DNA of 64,000 bases from Pseudomonas reactans (GCF_013385825.1 NZ_JACAPG010000014.1:372001-436000); one strand, 5' to 3'. Counted from the stretch's first letter, positions 1-9,387 are shown. A program made the numbers and translations. The notes: a model not told the origin generated them from the letters alone.

Positions 1-863
1 CCCATGGTGTACCAACGGTTCGGCAGCGCATGGCAGAAGCTGTGCACGGCACTGGCCGGGTTCCCGGCGGCGTGGTCGGTAATTGCCACGATCGCTGCGC
101 TGGTGCCAAGGGTGATGAATCCATCGCCTGCGTTGATCGCGCCGATACCGACGGCGGCCACCGGATTGTCGCCACCGCCGCCGGCAATCATGACGTCAGT
201 CGACAGCCCCAGGTCAGCCGCCGTCAAACGCGCACTTGCTGCGCCGCCTTCAACCAGCCTGGGCATCTGTTCTGGCGCAAGGCCCGTAGCGCGCAGCATG
301 GGGCCGAACCACTCACGGTGCGCCACGTCCAGCCACAACGTGCCGGCGGCATCGGACATCTCGCTGATGCGCTCGCCACACAAGCGCAAACGCAGGTAAT
401 CCTTGGGTGACAGCACACAATCGATGGCGTTGAATACAGCAGGCTCATGCTGCTTGAGCCACAATAATTTGGGCGCCGTGAGCCCGGCCATCGGCAAACT
501 GCCGGTGACCTCGGCAAACTCCGCTCCCAGCAGTTGCGCCTGAGCGACAGCTCGAGAGTCGTCCCACAGAATTGCCGGATACAACACGCGGTTGTCAGCC
601 CCCAGCAGCACCGCGCCGTGCATTTGCCCGGACAGGCCGATACAGGCAACTCGAGCAAATGCCTCATGCGTGCGCAACTGGGCCAGCGCTTGCAAACACG
701 CCTGCCACCAATCCTGGGGGTCTTGCTCGGACCAGCCGCTATGACGCCGCGACACACTCAGGCGCACGCCGGCATGGGCCAGCACTGTGCCGTCGAGGTC
801 CATGAGGATGGCCTTGAGTTCCGAGGTGCCGAGGTCGATGCCGAGGGAAACGGGGTTGCTCAT
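1..863 (-). CDS. xylB: Xylulokinase-like FGGY sugar kinase (3' part cut by window edge)
   Basis: Cytoplasmic ATP-dependent kinase expected to phosphorylate D-xylulose or a related ketopentose. About 287 N-terminal residues are visible; the C-terminal half lies beyond base 1. The N-terminus has the FGGY phosphate motif GIDLGTSELKAILMDLDG, the xylulokinase-like block GLSGQMHGAVLLG and, later, GGGGDNPVAAVGIG, typical of XylB. It is the last visible gene of the sugar operon, 6 bases after the LacI gene, so the transported sugar or sugar alcohol probably ends up as a ketopentose. No dehydrogenase or isomerase is visible, so xylose, xylitol and arabitol cannot be told apart. The XylB-type call is good; the exact substrate is inferred. 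Confidence 0.88.
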   Translation of the reverse strand, partial: MSNPVSLGIDLGTSELKAILMDLDGTVLAHAGVRLSVSRRHSGWSEQDPQDWWQACLQALAQLRTHEAFARVACIGLSGQMHGAVLLGADNRVLYPAILWDDSRAVAQAQLLGAEFAEVTGSLPMAGLTAPKLLWLKQHEPAVFNAIDCVLSPKDYLRLRLCGERISEMSDAAGTLWLDVAHREWFGPMLRATGLAPEQMPRLVEGGAASARLTAADLGLSTDVMIAGGGGDNPVAAVGIGAINAGDGFITLGTSAAIVAITDHAAGNPASAVHSFCHALPNRWYTM

Positions 864-869
864 ACGGGG

Positions 870-1871
870 TCATTCCACTCCATTACAGCCACATGAATGA
901 CGCCATTGCAGCGTCGGCGCCAGGCGCACACTCTGGGTCGGTGCGCCGGGTGAAGCCATGCGTTGCAACAACAGGTTCACCGCCTGTGCGCCGAGTGCCT
1001 GCACCGGCTGCGCGATCAAGGTCAGGCGCGGCACGAAGAAATCCGCCCAGTCGAAATCATCAAAACCCACCAGCGCCATCTGCGCCGGCACGTCGATCTG
1101 CGCGTCACGCAGGGCCTGCATGGCGCCCAGGGTCATCAGGTTGTTGCCGGCCATGATCGCCGTCGGCGGTAACGCCAAGCCCAGCAGCTGCACCGTGGCC
1201 TGGCGTGCCGGCTCAGTGTTGGAGCCGCCATTGACCAGCAGATCCGGATCAAACGTCAGCCCCGCTCCCTGCAATGCGGCACGGTAACCGGCGACACGCT
1301 CATCGGTGGTGCTGAACCCCTCGCGACCGGCGATAAAGCCGATCCGCCGATGACCATGGCCGATCAGGTGTTCAACCAGCACTTGGGTAGGCTGGGCATT
1401 CTCCACCCCAACCTGATCGAAGTGCTCACTCATCATGCGGTCCACCAGCACCGCTGGAATTTCGTTGGTGCGCAGATAATCCAGGGCCTTTGAGCCGTTC
1501 GAAGGCGCCAGCACAATCCCATCGACCCGCCGATGATGCAGCGCCGTGACCACTTTCAGCTCCTGCTCCGGATCATCATGGGTGTCGACAAACAACATCA
1601 TGTAGCCGTGTTGGGCGCACGCGGTTTCAATCGCGTGCACCGTCTCACTGAAATAGTGGTTGGACAACGCCGAGATCGCTACACCAATGGTGTTGGTACT
1701 CGACCGGGCCAGCGAGCGCGCCAGGGTGTTGGGGATGTAGCCCAACGCCTGGATCGCCTGCTGCACCGCCAGCACGGTGGCCGGGCTGACCTTGCGGGTG
1801 CCGTTCAACACGTGGGACACCGTCGACGTCGACACCCCCGCCCTGCTTGCCACGTCATCCATGGTGACCAC
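870..1871 (-). CDS. LacI-family transcriptional regulator of the sugar operon
   Basis: DNA-binding repressor with an N-terminal helix-turn-helix (DDVASRAGVSTSTVSHVLN) and hinge (ALGYIPNTLARSLA), followed by a periplasmic-binding-protein-like effector domain, about 333 residues in all, normal for LacI/GalR proteins. I chose the GTG at 1871: AAGGA lies 8 bases upstream and it leaves a 22-base gap after the binding-protein stop. The longer frame to 1937 would overlap that gene by 44 bases; the ATG at 1862 is also possible. It sits inside the operon it probably controls, and palindromic LacI-type sites lie before the first gene. The effector is probably the sugar or a phosphorylated product. Confidence 0.9.
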   Translation of the reverse strand: MVTMDDVASRAGVSTSTVSHVLNGTRKVSPATVLAVQQAIQALGYIPNTLARSLARSSTNTIGVAISALSNHYFSETVHAIETACAQHGYMMLFVDTHDDPEQELKVVTALHHRRVDGIVLAPSNGSKALDYLRTNEIPAVLVDRMMSEHFDQVGVENAQPTQVLVEHLIGHGHRRIGFIAGREGFSTTDERVAGYRAALQGAGLTFDPDLLVNGGSNTEPARQATVQLLGLALPPTAIMAGNNLMTLGAMQALRDAQIDVPAQMALVGFDDFDWADFFVPRLTLIAQPVQALGAQAVNLLLQRMASPGAPTQSVRLAPTLQWRHSCGCNGVE

Positions 1872-1893
1872 GACGCTGTTCCTTCTCAGTGGA

Positions 1894-2826
1894 TCAATGT
1901 TTGCTCGACCAACCGCTGTACGTAGCGACGTTGTCACGGGTGATCAGTTTGGGCGTGAGCAGGGTAACCGCTTCGGCCGGGGCTTTGTCATTGAGAATGT
2001 CATTGCCCACGTTCACCGCGGTCTGCGCCATGGCCCACGGGGCCTGGCTGGACGACGCCTGGATCTGCGAGTCGGTCTTCAGTGCGTTCTCGATATCCGG
2101 CGCGCCGTCCACCGAGGTGATGATGATGCCGCTGCGCTTGAGCTGCTTGGCGGCCAGGTCGCTGCCGATGGCTTGTGGGTCATTGATCGCGAACAGGCCG
2201 TCGATTTTCGGGAAACGCGTAAGGTAACCCTGCATCACGTTCAGGCCACCTTCGCGGGAGCCTTTGCCGTCCTGGTCGTCGGACAGCACCTTGATATCCG
2301 GCGCGGCGGCCAGTGCGGCCTTGCAGCCTTTGACGCGGTCAGTCACGGCGGTGACTTGCGGGCCATTCTGGATGATCACATTGCCCTTGCCAGAGAGCTT
2401 GTCCACCAGGTATTGGCAGGCCAGCTTGCCGGCTTCGACGTTGTCGGTCTGCACGGTGGCGTTCACGCCCTTGGCGTCCACATCTACGGCGACGACGACG
2501 ATGCCGGCGTCACGGGCCTTCTTGATGGCCGAGGCCATGGCAGAGGGGTCGACGGCGTTGATCAGGATCAGGTCGACCTTGGACGAAATGAAATTGTCGA
2601 TCTGCGAAAACTGCTTGCTCAGGTCGTAGTCAGCCGACACCAAGGTGACCTTGACGTTGGGGTTCAACTCCTTGGCCCTGGCGGTTGCGCCGTCGGCCAG
2701 GGTCACGAAATACGGGTTGCCCAGTGAGCCCATGCTGATGCCCAGGGCCTTCAACTCACGGGCTTCGACGGCCTGGGACATCAGGGCAGCCAAGGCAATG
2801 ACGGGAAAGATACGTTTAAGGTTCAT
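1894..2826 (-). CDS. Sugar ABC transporter periplasmic binding protein (RbsB type)
   Basis: Periplasmic receptor that delivers a sugar to the adjacent permease. It has 310 residues with a Sec signal peptide (MNLKRIFPVIALAALMSQAVEA, mature from about residue 23) and the type I sugar-binding fold typical of RbsB (GSLGNPYFVTLADGA near the start, FAINDPQAIGSDLAAK and SVDGAP later). The start ATG at 2826 gives a clean signal peptide; the frame stays open upstream but would run into the permease gene. It is third in the operon after ATPase and permease. The close relative is ribose/pentose or pentitol binding proteins, and the xylulokinase neighbour argues for a pentose or pentitol rather than ribose. 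Confidence 0.9.
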   Translation of the reverse strand: MNLKRIFPVIALAALMSQAVEARELKALGISMGSLGNPYFVTLADGATARAKELNPNVKVTLVSADYDLSKQFSQIDNFISSKVDLILINAVDPSAMASAIKKARDAGIVVVAVDVDAKGVNATVQTDNVEAGKLACQYLVDKLSGKGNVIIQNGPQVTAVTDRVKGCKAALAAAPDIKVLSDDQDGKGSREGGLNVMQGYLTRFPKIDGLFAINDPQAIGSDLAAKQLKRSGIIITSVDGAPDIENALKTDSQIQASSSQAPWAMAQTAVNVGNDILNDKAPAEAVTLLTPKLITRDNVATYSGWSSKH

Positions 2827-2855
2827 GCGGGTCTCTCTTGTGATTGTTGTAGGAA

Positions 2856-3833
2856 TCAGGTCCGCGCACCGGACTGGCGATAACGATCCAGCGCCACCGC
2901 GCCAATGATCACGATGCCCTTGATGATGTATTGCCAGATATCCGACACACCCAGCAGCACCAGGCCGTTGGTGAGCACGGCGATGATCAGCGCACCGATC
3001 AACGTACCGCCGATGGTGCCGACGCCGCCGGTAAAACTGGTGCCACCGAGAATGACTGCCGCAATCGCATCCAGCTCGTAGGATTGCCCGAGTTGCAGGC
3101 CGTTGGCGGCGAACAATCGCGAAGCGCTCATCACCGCGCCCAATCCGGCCAGCGCACCGGACATGGCGTAGACGAACAGCAGCACTTTCCACACCTTGAT
3201 ACCCGACAACCGCGCCGCCTCCGGGTTGCCGCCCACCGAGTAGATCTGCACGCCCATCACCGTGCGGCGCAGGATGAACCACGACAGCGCCACCACGGCC
3301 ACGGCAATGATCACCAGCCAGGGCACGCCGAGTAACGAGTCATTGCCGATAAAGGCAAACGGCAGGTCCGGGTTGAACACCGTCTTGTCATCCGCCAATA
3401 GCCGCGCCAAACCGCGCATGGCCGTCAGTGCGCCGAGAGTGACGATAAACGGCGGCAGGCGCATGAAGGCGATCAAGCCGCCATTGACCAGGCCGAGCAA
3501 CAGCCCGAAACCGATACCGGCAGCAATCCCGAACATGCCGAACTGCGGCGACATCGACGCCTGCAATGCCACCACGGCTGAAGCGGCCAGGATCGCGCCC
3601 ACCGACAAGTCGATGCCGGCAGTGAGGATCACAAAGGTCATGCCCGCCGCCAGCACCACATTCACCGACGCCTGCTGGGTGATGATCGACAGGTTCTGCA
3701 CCGTCAGGAAGTTCTCACTGGCCAGGGCGAAGCCCACCAGCAGCAGGATCAGCACCGGCAACATGCCGACCGTGCGCATCAACTCGCGCGCGCGTTCCGC
3801 TTTACCTGTTGTTGCGATATTCAACTCAGCCAT
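2856..3833 (-). CDS. Sugar ABC transporter permease (RbsC type)
   Basis: Inner-membrane permease of a CUT2 sugar importer, 325 residues, with about eight to ten hydrophobic segments beginning near residue 25 and the usual permease region VILGGTSFTGGVGTIGGTLIG near the C-terminus. The ATG at 3833 overlaps the end of the ATPase gene by 8 bases, which implies translational coupling; the frame extends 12 codons further up but inside the ATPase gene. It works with the ATPase upstream and the binding protein 29 bases downstream. Confidence 0.91.
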   Translation of the reverse strand: MAELNIATTGKAERARELMRTVGMLPVLILLLVGFALASENFLTVQNLSIITQQASVNVVLAAGMTFVILTAGIDLSVGAILAASAVVALQASMSPQFGMFGIAAGIGFGLLLGLVNGGLIAFMRLPPFIVTLGALTAMRGLARLLADDKTVFNPDLPFAFIGNDSLLGVPWLVIIAVAVVALSWFILRRTVMGVQIYSVGGNPEAARLSGIKVWKVLLFVYAMSGALAGLGAVMSASRLFAANGLQLGQSYELDAIAAVILGGTSFTGGVGTIGGTLIGALIIAVLTNGLVLLGVSDIWQYIIKGIVIIGAVALDRYRQSGART

Positions 3834-5358
3834 GGGCAACCACCTGATCGCCACCGGTGGCGAGGTCAATAATGCGTTCCTGGGAAATAGCCTGGCCGGA
3901 GGCGCCGCCGACTTCAGCGACGAGCTGGCCTTCGCGCATGATCAGCACGCGGTCGCAGGTGCCGATGATTTCCGGCAGCTCGCTGGAGATCACCACGATG
4001 CCGACACCGGCCTGGGCCAATTGATTGATGATGCGGTAGATCTCGGATTTGGAGCCGATGTCGACGCCACGCGTGGGTTCGTCGAGGATCAGCACGTGCG
4101 GCTTCACCTCCAGCAGTCGCGCCAACAGCACTTTCTGCTGATTGCCGCCGGACAGCGCGCCGACATTGACCTTGCCCGACGCCACGCGAATCGACAGTGA
4201 CTTGATCGCATCGTTTGAACGCTGCAAGGCATGCCCGCGATCCAGCACGCCACCGGCATGGGCATCCGGCACACAGGCGCAGACGTTGATGTTGTCCGCC
4301 ACGCTCATGTCGAGGAACAGGCCCTGGGCCTTGCGGTCTTCGGTGAGGTAGACCACGCCTGCGCGGATCGCGTCCGCCGGGGTGCGCAGCTGGGTGACGG
4401 TCTTGCCGACCACTTCCAAGGTGCCCGAGGTGCGGGGGTCGGCCGCAAAGATCAGCCGCGCCAGCTCGGTGCGCCCTGCCCCGACCAGCCCGGCAATGCC
4501 CAGCACTTCGCCGGCATGCAGGTCAAAGCTGCACTGGCGCACGCGCTTGCCGTCGGCCATGTCGCGCACGCGCATCACCACGTTGCCGGGGTTGTAGGCG
4601 GCGTGTTCTTTCTTGTAGAAGCCTGACAGGTCGCGGCCCACCATCATTTTCACCAGCACTTCGGCCGACAACGCGTCGCGGGTCAGTTCACCGATGTATT
4701 GGCCGTCCCGCAGCACCGAAACACGGTCCGACAGCTCGTAGATCTCGGCCATGCGGTGGCTGATATAGATGATCGCCAGGCCTTGGCTGCGTAGTTGCTT
4801 GATCAGCGCAAACAACCGGTCGGTCTCGCGGGATGACAACGGTGTGGTCGGCTCGTCCATCACCAGGATCTTGGCGTGGGCGTGCAGGGCGCGGGCGATC
4901 TCCACTAACTGGCGCTCGGCAATCGACAGGCTGCTGACCCGTGTCGCCGGGGTGAATTCGGCGCCGAGGCGTTGCAGCACCTCGATGCACCCCGCTTCCA
5001 TGCCCTTGCGATCGATGGTCCAGCCACGCCGCAGTTCGCGGCCCAGGTAGATGTTCTCGGCCACGCTCAGGTTGGGGCACAGGCTCAATTCTTGATAGAT
5101 AACGGCGATGCCGAGGGTTTTCGCGGTGGCGGGGTCGAAGCAGGCTACCGTTTGACCGGCAATGCGGATTTCACCGCCGGGGTCGGCTTGATAGGCGCCG
5201 GAGAGGATTTTCATCAGCGTGGACTTGCCAGCGCCGTTCTCCCCCATCAAGGCATGGATTTCGCCGGGGTAGACCTTCAGGCCGACATTCTTGAGCACGC
5301 GCAAACCGTTGAAGGTTTTGCTGATGCCCTGCATTTCAAGCAAGGGTTCAAGGCTCAT
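3826..5358 (-). CDS. Sugar ABC transporter ATP-binding protein (RbsA type, two ATPase domains)
   Basis: Energises sugar import. It has 510 residues with two tandem nucleotide-binding domains: the first with Walker A GENGAGKST, a divergent signature LSIAERQ and Walker B ILVMDEPT; the second with the degenerate P-loop GLVGAGRT, signature LSGGNQQK and VLILDEPTRGVD. This asymmetry is normal for RbsA/MglA/XylG proteins. AGGAG precedes the ATG at 5358. It is the first gene of the operon, so the control region lies at 5359-5640. One ATPase serving one permease gene fits CUT2 importers. Confidence 0.92.
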   Translation of the reverse strand: MSLEPLLEMQGISKTFNGLRVLKNVGLKVYPGEIHALMGENGAGKSTLMKILSGAYQADPGGEIRIAGQTVACFDPATAKTLGIAVIYQELSLCPNLSVAENIYLGRELRRGWTIDRKGMEAGCIEVLQRLGAEFTPATRVSSLSIAERQLVEIARALHAHAKILVMDEPTTPLSSRETDRLFALIKQLRSQGLAIIYISHRMAEIYELSDRVSVLRDGQYIGELTRDALSAEVLVKMMVGRDLSGFYKKEHAAYNPGNVVMRVRDMADGKRVRQCSFDLHAGEVLGIAGLVGAGRTELARLIFAADPRTSGTLEVVGKTVTQLRTPADAIRAGVVYLTEDRKAQGLFLDMSVADNINVCACVPDAHAGGVLDRGHALQRSNDAIKSLSIRVASGKVNVGALSGGNQQKVLLARLLEVKPHVLILDEPTRGVDIGSKSEIYRIINQLAQAGVGIVVISSELPEIIGTCDRVLIMREGQLVAEVGGASGQAISQERIIDLATGGDQVVAHG

Positions 5359-5426
5359 GAATGAGCTCCTGGTTTTATTATTTTTGTCGTCAGTGGGCCG
5401 ACTCTAATGTAGAAACATTTCTTTAC

Positions 5427-5438
5427 GCAAGCGCTTGC
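5427..5438. promoter_or_regulatory. Putative LacI-family operator before the sugar operon
   Basis: Perfect 12-base palindrome GCAAGCGCTTGC, the size and CG-centred symmetry typical of LacI/GalR operators, 69-80 bases upstream of the ATPase start. It is the best candidate site for the regulator at 870-1871. Confidence 0.6.
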
Positions 5439-5459
5439 CTACCTGTTTTTGTGCGTGAA

Positions 5460-5469
5460 GAAACGTTTC
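5460..5469. promoter_or_regulatory. Second LacI-type palindrome in the same control region
   Basis: Perfect palindrome GAAACGTTTC, CG-centred like LacI/GalR sites, 22 bases from the first site. A related imperfect element GAAACATTTC lies at 5412-5421. It could be an auxiliary operator for the same regulator or a site for another LacI-family protein such as Cra/FruR, whose consensus is similar. Confidence 0.45.
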
Positions 5470-5640
5470 ATCAAGCCAATTTATTGAATAGGCACACAAA
5501 GCATCGGTTTTACCGTTTGTCTGCTATTGTCCAAGTACCTCATCTCCTCCTCATCGCCCCCCAAGCGATCTTCTGTGAGCATGCTCTGCGCCCTTGTCGG
5601 CTGACGACGGCGGGCCTGAACGTCACGGAACGCACAAGCG

Positions 5641-6981
5641 ATGGACACACCGTTACCCGAACAACCGCAATCGCGCGCCGAGAAAATCGTCGAGTTCAAA
5701 CGGCAGAAAACCCTGCTCAAGACCGGCGCGCTGCAAGACGCCATCTTCAACAGCGCCTACTTCTCCAGCATCGCCACCGATGAAAAAGGCGTGATCCAGA
5801 TCTTCAACGTCGGCGCCGAACGCATGCTCGGTTATGCTGCCGCCGATGTGGTCAACCGCATCACCCCCGCCGATATCTCAGACCCCGTCGAGCTGATCAC
5901 CCGCGCCGCTGCCCTCAGCCTGGAACTGGATACGCCCATTACGCCGGGTTTCGAAGCCCTGGTGTTCAAGGCTTCCCGCGGCATCGAAGACATCTACGAG
6001 CTGACCTACATTCGCCAGGACGGCAGTCGCCTGTCGGCCATGGTTTCGGTGACCGCCCTGCGCAACCGGCATGACACCATCATCGGCTACCTGCTGATCG
6101 GCACCGACAACACCGCGCGCAAGCAGGAAGAAGCCGAGCGCAAAGGCTTCGAGCGTGCGTTGGAAGAAAAGAACCTGGAGCTGGAACACGCCAGCCACAT
6201 GAAGTCCGAGTTCCTCGCCACGATGTCCCACGAACTGCGCACACCGTTGAATGCGGTGATCGGCTTTTCCGAGGCGCTTAAGGACGGCTTGGTCGGTGAA
6301 ATGAGCGAGACCCAGCGCGAATACATCGGGGACATCTTCACCAGCGGCCAGCACTTGCTGTCGTTGATCAACGATATTCTCGACCTGTCCAAGGTCGAGG
6401 CCGGGATGATGGAACTGGAGCTGGAAAGCGTTGAACTGGCGGGCCTTTTGGCCAACAGCCTGCTGATCGTGCGGGAGAAGGCCGCACTGCAACGTATCCA
6501 ATTGAAGCTGGAATGCCCCGACGACCTCGGCCACCTGGAACTGGACCTGCGCAAGACCAAGCAGATCGTCTACAACCTGCTGGCCAACGCGGTGAAGTTC
6601 AGCGAACACGGTAGTTCGGTAACACTGACGGTGCGCCAGGTCACCCGCGAACAGGTCGGGCAGATTCCCGGCGATTGGCCGGTGTATCGCTTTGCCTTGC
6701 CCGCGAGCCCTCAGCAGCAATTCCTGGAGTTGAGCGTCAGCGACACCGGTATCGGCATTGCCGAGGACGATATGGGCAAGCTGTTCAAGGCCTTCAGCCA
6801 GATCGACAGCAGCCTGGCGCGCAAATTCGAAGGCACGGGCCTGGGGTTGGCGATGGTCAAGCAACTGGCGGACTTGCAGGGTGGCAGTGTCGCGGTGGCC
6901 AGTCGCGAAGGCTGTGGCGCGCGGTTTGTGGCGTGGTTGCCACTGCACCGCGCGGCGGAGGCTCCATGGCCCACATCCTGA
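5641..6981 (+). CDS. PAS-domain sensor histidine kinase
   Basis: Signal-sensing kinase of 446 residues. A PAS domain spans about residues 32-158 (IFNSAYFSSIATDEKG through GYLLIGTDNTARK), then a short coiled coil (160-187), a HisKA domain with the phospho-acceptor His197 in ATMSHELRTPLNAVIGF, and a HATPase domain with N box YNLLANAVKF, G1 DTGIGIAEDD and G2 GTGLGLAMVK. I see no membrane segment, so it should be cytoplasmic. It is followed by two receiver genes, the first overlapping its end by 16 bases, so the three probably form one phosphorelay. The sensed signal is unknown. Confidence 0.9.
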   Translation: MDTPLPEQPQSRAEKIVEFKRQKTLLKTGALQDAIFNSAYFSSIATDEKGVIQIFNVGAERMLGYAAADVVNRITPADISDPVELITRAAALSLELDTPITPGFEALVFKASRGIEDIYELTYIRQDGSRLSAMVSVTALRNRHDTIIGYLLIGTDNTARKQEEAERKGFERALEEKNLELEHASHMKSEFLATMSHELRTPLNAVIGFSEALKDGLVGEMSETQREYIGDIFTSGQHLLSLINDILDLSKVEAGMMELELESVELAGLLANSLLIVREKAALQRIQLKLECPDDLGHLELDLRKTKQIVYNLLANAVKFSEHGSSVTLTVRQVTREQVGQIPGDWPVYRFALPASPQQQFLELSVSDTGIGIAEDDMGKLFKAFSQIDSSLARKFEGTGLGLAMVKQLADLQGGSVAVASREGCGARFVAWLPLHRAAEAPWPTS

Positions 6982-7349
6982 TCGTTGAAGACAATGAAGC
7001 CAATATGCGCCTGGCGCGCCTGTTGCTGGTGAACGCCGGTCATACAACCGTGTGGGCGCCCGATGCCGAGACCGGCCTGACCCAGGCCCGCGAACAACAA
7101 CCTGCGCTGATCCTGATGGATATCCAACTGCCCGGCATGGACGGCCTGGCCGCCACTGCTCTGCTCAAGCAGGACCCGCTGACGGCGCACATTCCGGTGA
7201 TCGCCCTGACCGCCATGGCAATGAAGGAAGACCGTGAAAAGACCCGGCTGGCCGGCTGCGACGCCTATGTGATCAAACCCCTGCGTTACAAGGAGCTGTA
7301 TCAGGTGATCGATACGCTGCTGCAAACCCACAACGACCCTCTCAGATGA
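6966..7349 (+). CDS. Single-domain response regulator (CheY-like receiver)
   Basis: A 127-residue stand-alone receiver. It has the acidic pocket (VEDNE), phospho-acceptor Asp52 in LILMDIQLPGMDG, the switch threonine in ALTAMAM and the lysine in VIKPL. There is no output domain, so it probably passes phosphate on or regulates by protein contact, like DivK-type receivers. The ATG at 6966 lies inside the end of the kinase gene, implying coupled translation. Confidence 0.88.
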   Translation: MAHILIVEDNEANMRLARLLLVNAGHTTVWAPDAETGLTQAREQQPALILMDIQLPGMDGLAATALLKQDPLTAHIPVIALTAMAMKEDREKTRLAGCDAYVIKPLRYKELYQVIDTLLQTHNDPLR

Positions 7350-7359
7350 GAATGCACCC

Positions 7360-8556
7360 ATGGCCACGCTGCTGATCGTTGATGATGAACCTCAGGTGCG
7401 CAAGCTCCTGGAAACGCTGTTGCACCACGAAGGCTACCAGACCGTCAGCGCGAGCAGCGGCGAAGAGGCGCTGCAGGTCGTGGTGCAACAGGCGCCCGAT
7501 CTGATCCTGCTGGACATCATGATGCCGGGGATGGATGGGTATGAGGTGGCCAGCCAACTGAAAAGTGACGACGCCACGGCGGGTATTCCGATCATCATGC
7601 TATCGGCCCTCAGTGATGCTGGCGCGCGCGTCAGCGGCCTGGAAAGCGGTGCCGAAGAGTTCATCAGCAAACCGATCGAGCGTATCGAACTGTCCCTGCG
7701 TGTGCGCAACCTGCTGCGGCTCACCGCCCACGGCGAGCGCGCAGATAGTCTGCGCCAAGCCCTGCAACCCGACGTCGACCGTCGGGACCTGGAAACCGCC
7801 CTGCGCCAGGCCGTGGAACGCAATGAATTCATCGTGCATTACCAGCCAAAAGTCGAGCTTGCGACGGGCCAGCTTTGCGCGCTTGAGGCCCTGCTGCGCT
7901 GGGACCGGCCGGGGCATGGCGCGGTGTCCCCGGCGGTGTTTGTACCGGTATTGGAAAGTCTGGGGCTGATCGTAGCGGTAGGACGCTGGGTGATCGAGGC
8001 CGTTTGCCAACAGATCGCGACCTGGCAACGCAGTGCCATTGGCGCTGTGGAGGTGTCGGTCAACGTGTCCGGCCATCAATTGATCGAGGGCGACCTGATT
8101 GCCGATATTGCGCGCATCCTGGCGCAAACTGGCGTCGAGCCGCACTGGCTGGAAGTGGAGCTGACCGAAGGCTCGTTGATGGAGAACACCCAGCACACCA
8201 TCGCCAGCCTGCAACGTTTACATGCCATGGGCGTGAAAATCTCCATCGACGATTTTGGCACCGGCTATTCAAGCCTGGCGTACCTGCGGCGTTTTCCCAT
8301 CGACACGCTGAAGATCGACATCGCGTTTATCCGCGAAGTCACCAGCAACCCCCAGGACGCCGCGATTACCCGCACCATCATTGAACTGGCCCACAGCCTC
8401 AACCTGCGGGTGGTCGCCGAAGGCGTAGAAACCCAGGCGCAATTGGCGTTCCTGAAGGACGCCGGCTGCGATCAGATCCAAGGCTACCTGTTCAGCCGGC
8501 CATTGCCGGTGGCCACCCTGGAACGGCTGCTGCTGGAGCGTTCAGAGACTCCGTGA
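7360..8556 (+). CDS. Receiver-EAL response regulator, probable c-di-GMP phosphodiesterase
   Basis: 398 residues: a receiver domain (1-120, phospho-acceptor Asp52 in LLDIMMPGMDG) joined to an EAL domain (about 150-395) that should cleave cyclic di-GMP. The catalytic set looks complete: EALLRW, VNVSGHQL, ELTEGSLM, IDDFGTGYSSL, LKIDIAFI, AEGVETQ and QGYLFSRP. No GGDEF domain is present. It is 10 bases after the lone receiver, so the sensor kinase probably tunes c-di-GMP breakdown. Its 3' end overlaps the convergent LysR gene by 15 bases. Confidence 0.9.
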   Translation: MATLLIVDDEPQVRKLLETLLHHEGYQTVSASSGEEALQVVVQQAPDLILLDIMMPGMDGYEVASQLKSDDATAGIPIIMLSALSDAGARVSGLESGAEEFISKPIERIELSLRVRNLLRLTAHGERADSLRQALQPDVDRRDLETALRQAVERNEFIVHYQPKVELATGQLCALEALLRWDRPGHGAVSPAVFVPVLESLGLIVAVGRWVIEAVCQQIATWQRSAIGAVEVSVNVSGHQLIEGDLIADIARILAQTGVEPHWLEVELTEGSLMENTQHTIASLQRLHAMGVKISIDDFGTGYSSLAYLRRFPIDTLKIDIAFIREVTSNPQDAAITRTIIELAHSLNLRVVAEGVETQAQLAFLKDAGCDQIQGYLFSRPLPVATLERLLLERSETP

Positions 8557-9387
8557 AATCTCATCGCGCAGGCACTCGATCAATCCACGGTGAGTCGCGC
8601 TCAGGCGCTCGGCGCCGCTGACCAACGCCAGTTCCGACGGCGGCACAGGAGGAAGCTCGGTGCAGATGCGGTGGCTGGGCAGCACGGCACTTATCGGCAA
8701 GATACTGACTCCCAGGCCTGATGTGACCGCCGCCTGGATCCCGGTGAGGCTGTGGCTGCCAAACGCCACGCGCCAACTGCGCCGGGCCTTGTCCAAGGTA
8801 CGAATGGCGCGCTGGCGGTAGATGCAGCCTTGGGGGAACAGGGCCAGGGGCAAGGTGTCGAGTTGCATATCCTGGCCCTGGCCACACACCCACACCAAGG
8901 GCTCCGGCCAGCTGGCGTGGCACTCACCGCTGCCGGCTTCGCGCTTGACCAGGGCGATGTCGATTTCTCCGCTGTCCAGTTGCCGACGCAGGTCGGTACT
9001 CATGCCGCTGACCGTCTCCAGTCGCGCCTCGGGGCGGGCGCGTACGAACCCCGAAAGCATTGACGCCATGCGCCTCGCGTCGAAATCCTCCGGCACGCCC
9101 AGGCGCACCGGCACTACGCTGGCCTCGGTATCCAAGGCATCGCGGGCTTCACGGGACAGGTTCAACAGGCGGCGCGCGTAATGGGTCAGCAGTTCGCCGT
9201 GTTCGGTGGCGCTGACTTGCTGGCCCGAGCGGTCGCGCACCAGCAACACCTGGCCGACGCTTTCTTCCAGCTTGCGAATCTGCTGGCTGACCGTGGACTG
9301 GGTGCGGTGCACGCGCTCGGCGGCACGGGTGAAGCTGCCTTCGTCGACCACGCAGACCAGGGTATGCAAGAGTTCCAGATCAAACAT
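8542..9387 (-). CDS. LysR-family transcriptional regulator
   Basis: 281 residues with an N-terminal winged helix-turn-helix (FTRAAERVHRTQSTVSQQIR, about residues 18-38) and a C-terminal effector-binding domain. It is divergent from the HAD/aldolase pair at 9501, with 113 bases between the starts, so it probably controls that pair. It ends within the convergent EAL gene. The effector is unknown. Confidence 0.88.
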   Translation of the reverse strand: MFDLELLHTLVCVVDEGSFTRAAERVHRTQSTVSQQIRKLEESVGQVLLVRDRSGQQVSATEHGELLTHYARRLLNLSREARDALDTEASVVPVRLGVPEDFDARRMASMLSGFVRARPEARLETVSGMSTDLRRQLDSGEIDIALVKREAGSGECHASWPEPLVWVCGQGQDMQLDTLPLALFPQGCIYRQRAIRTLDKARRSWRVAFGSHSLTGIQAAVTSGLGVSILPISAVLPSHRICTELPPVPPSELALVSGAERLSATHRGLIECLRDEISRSL

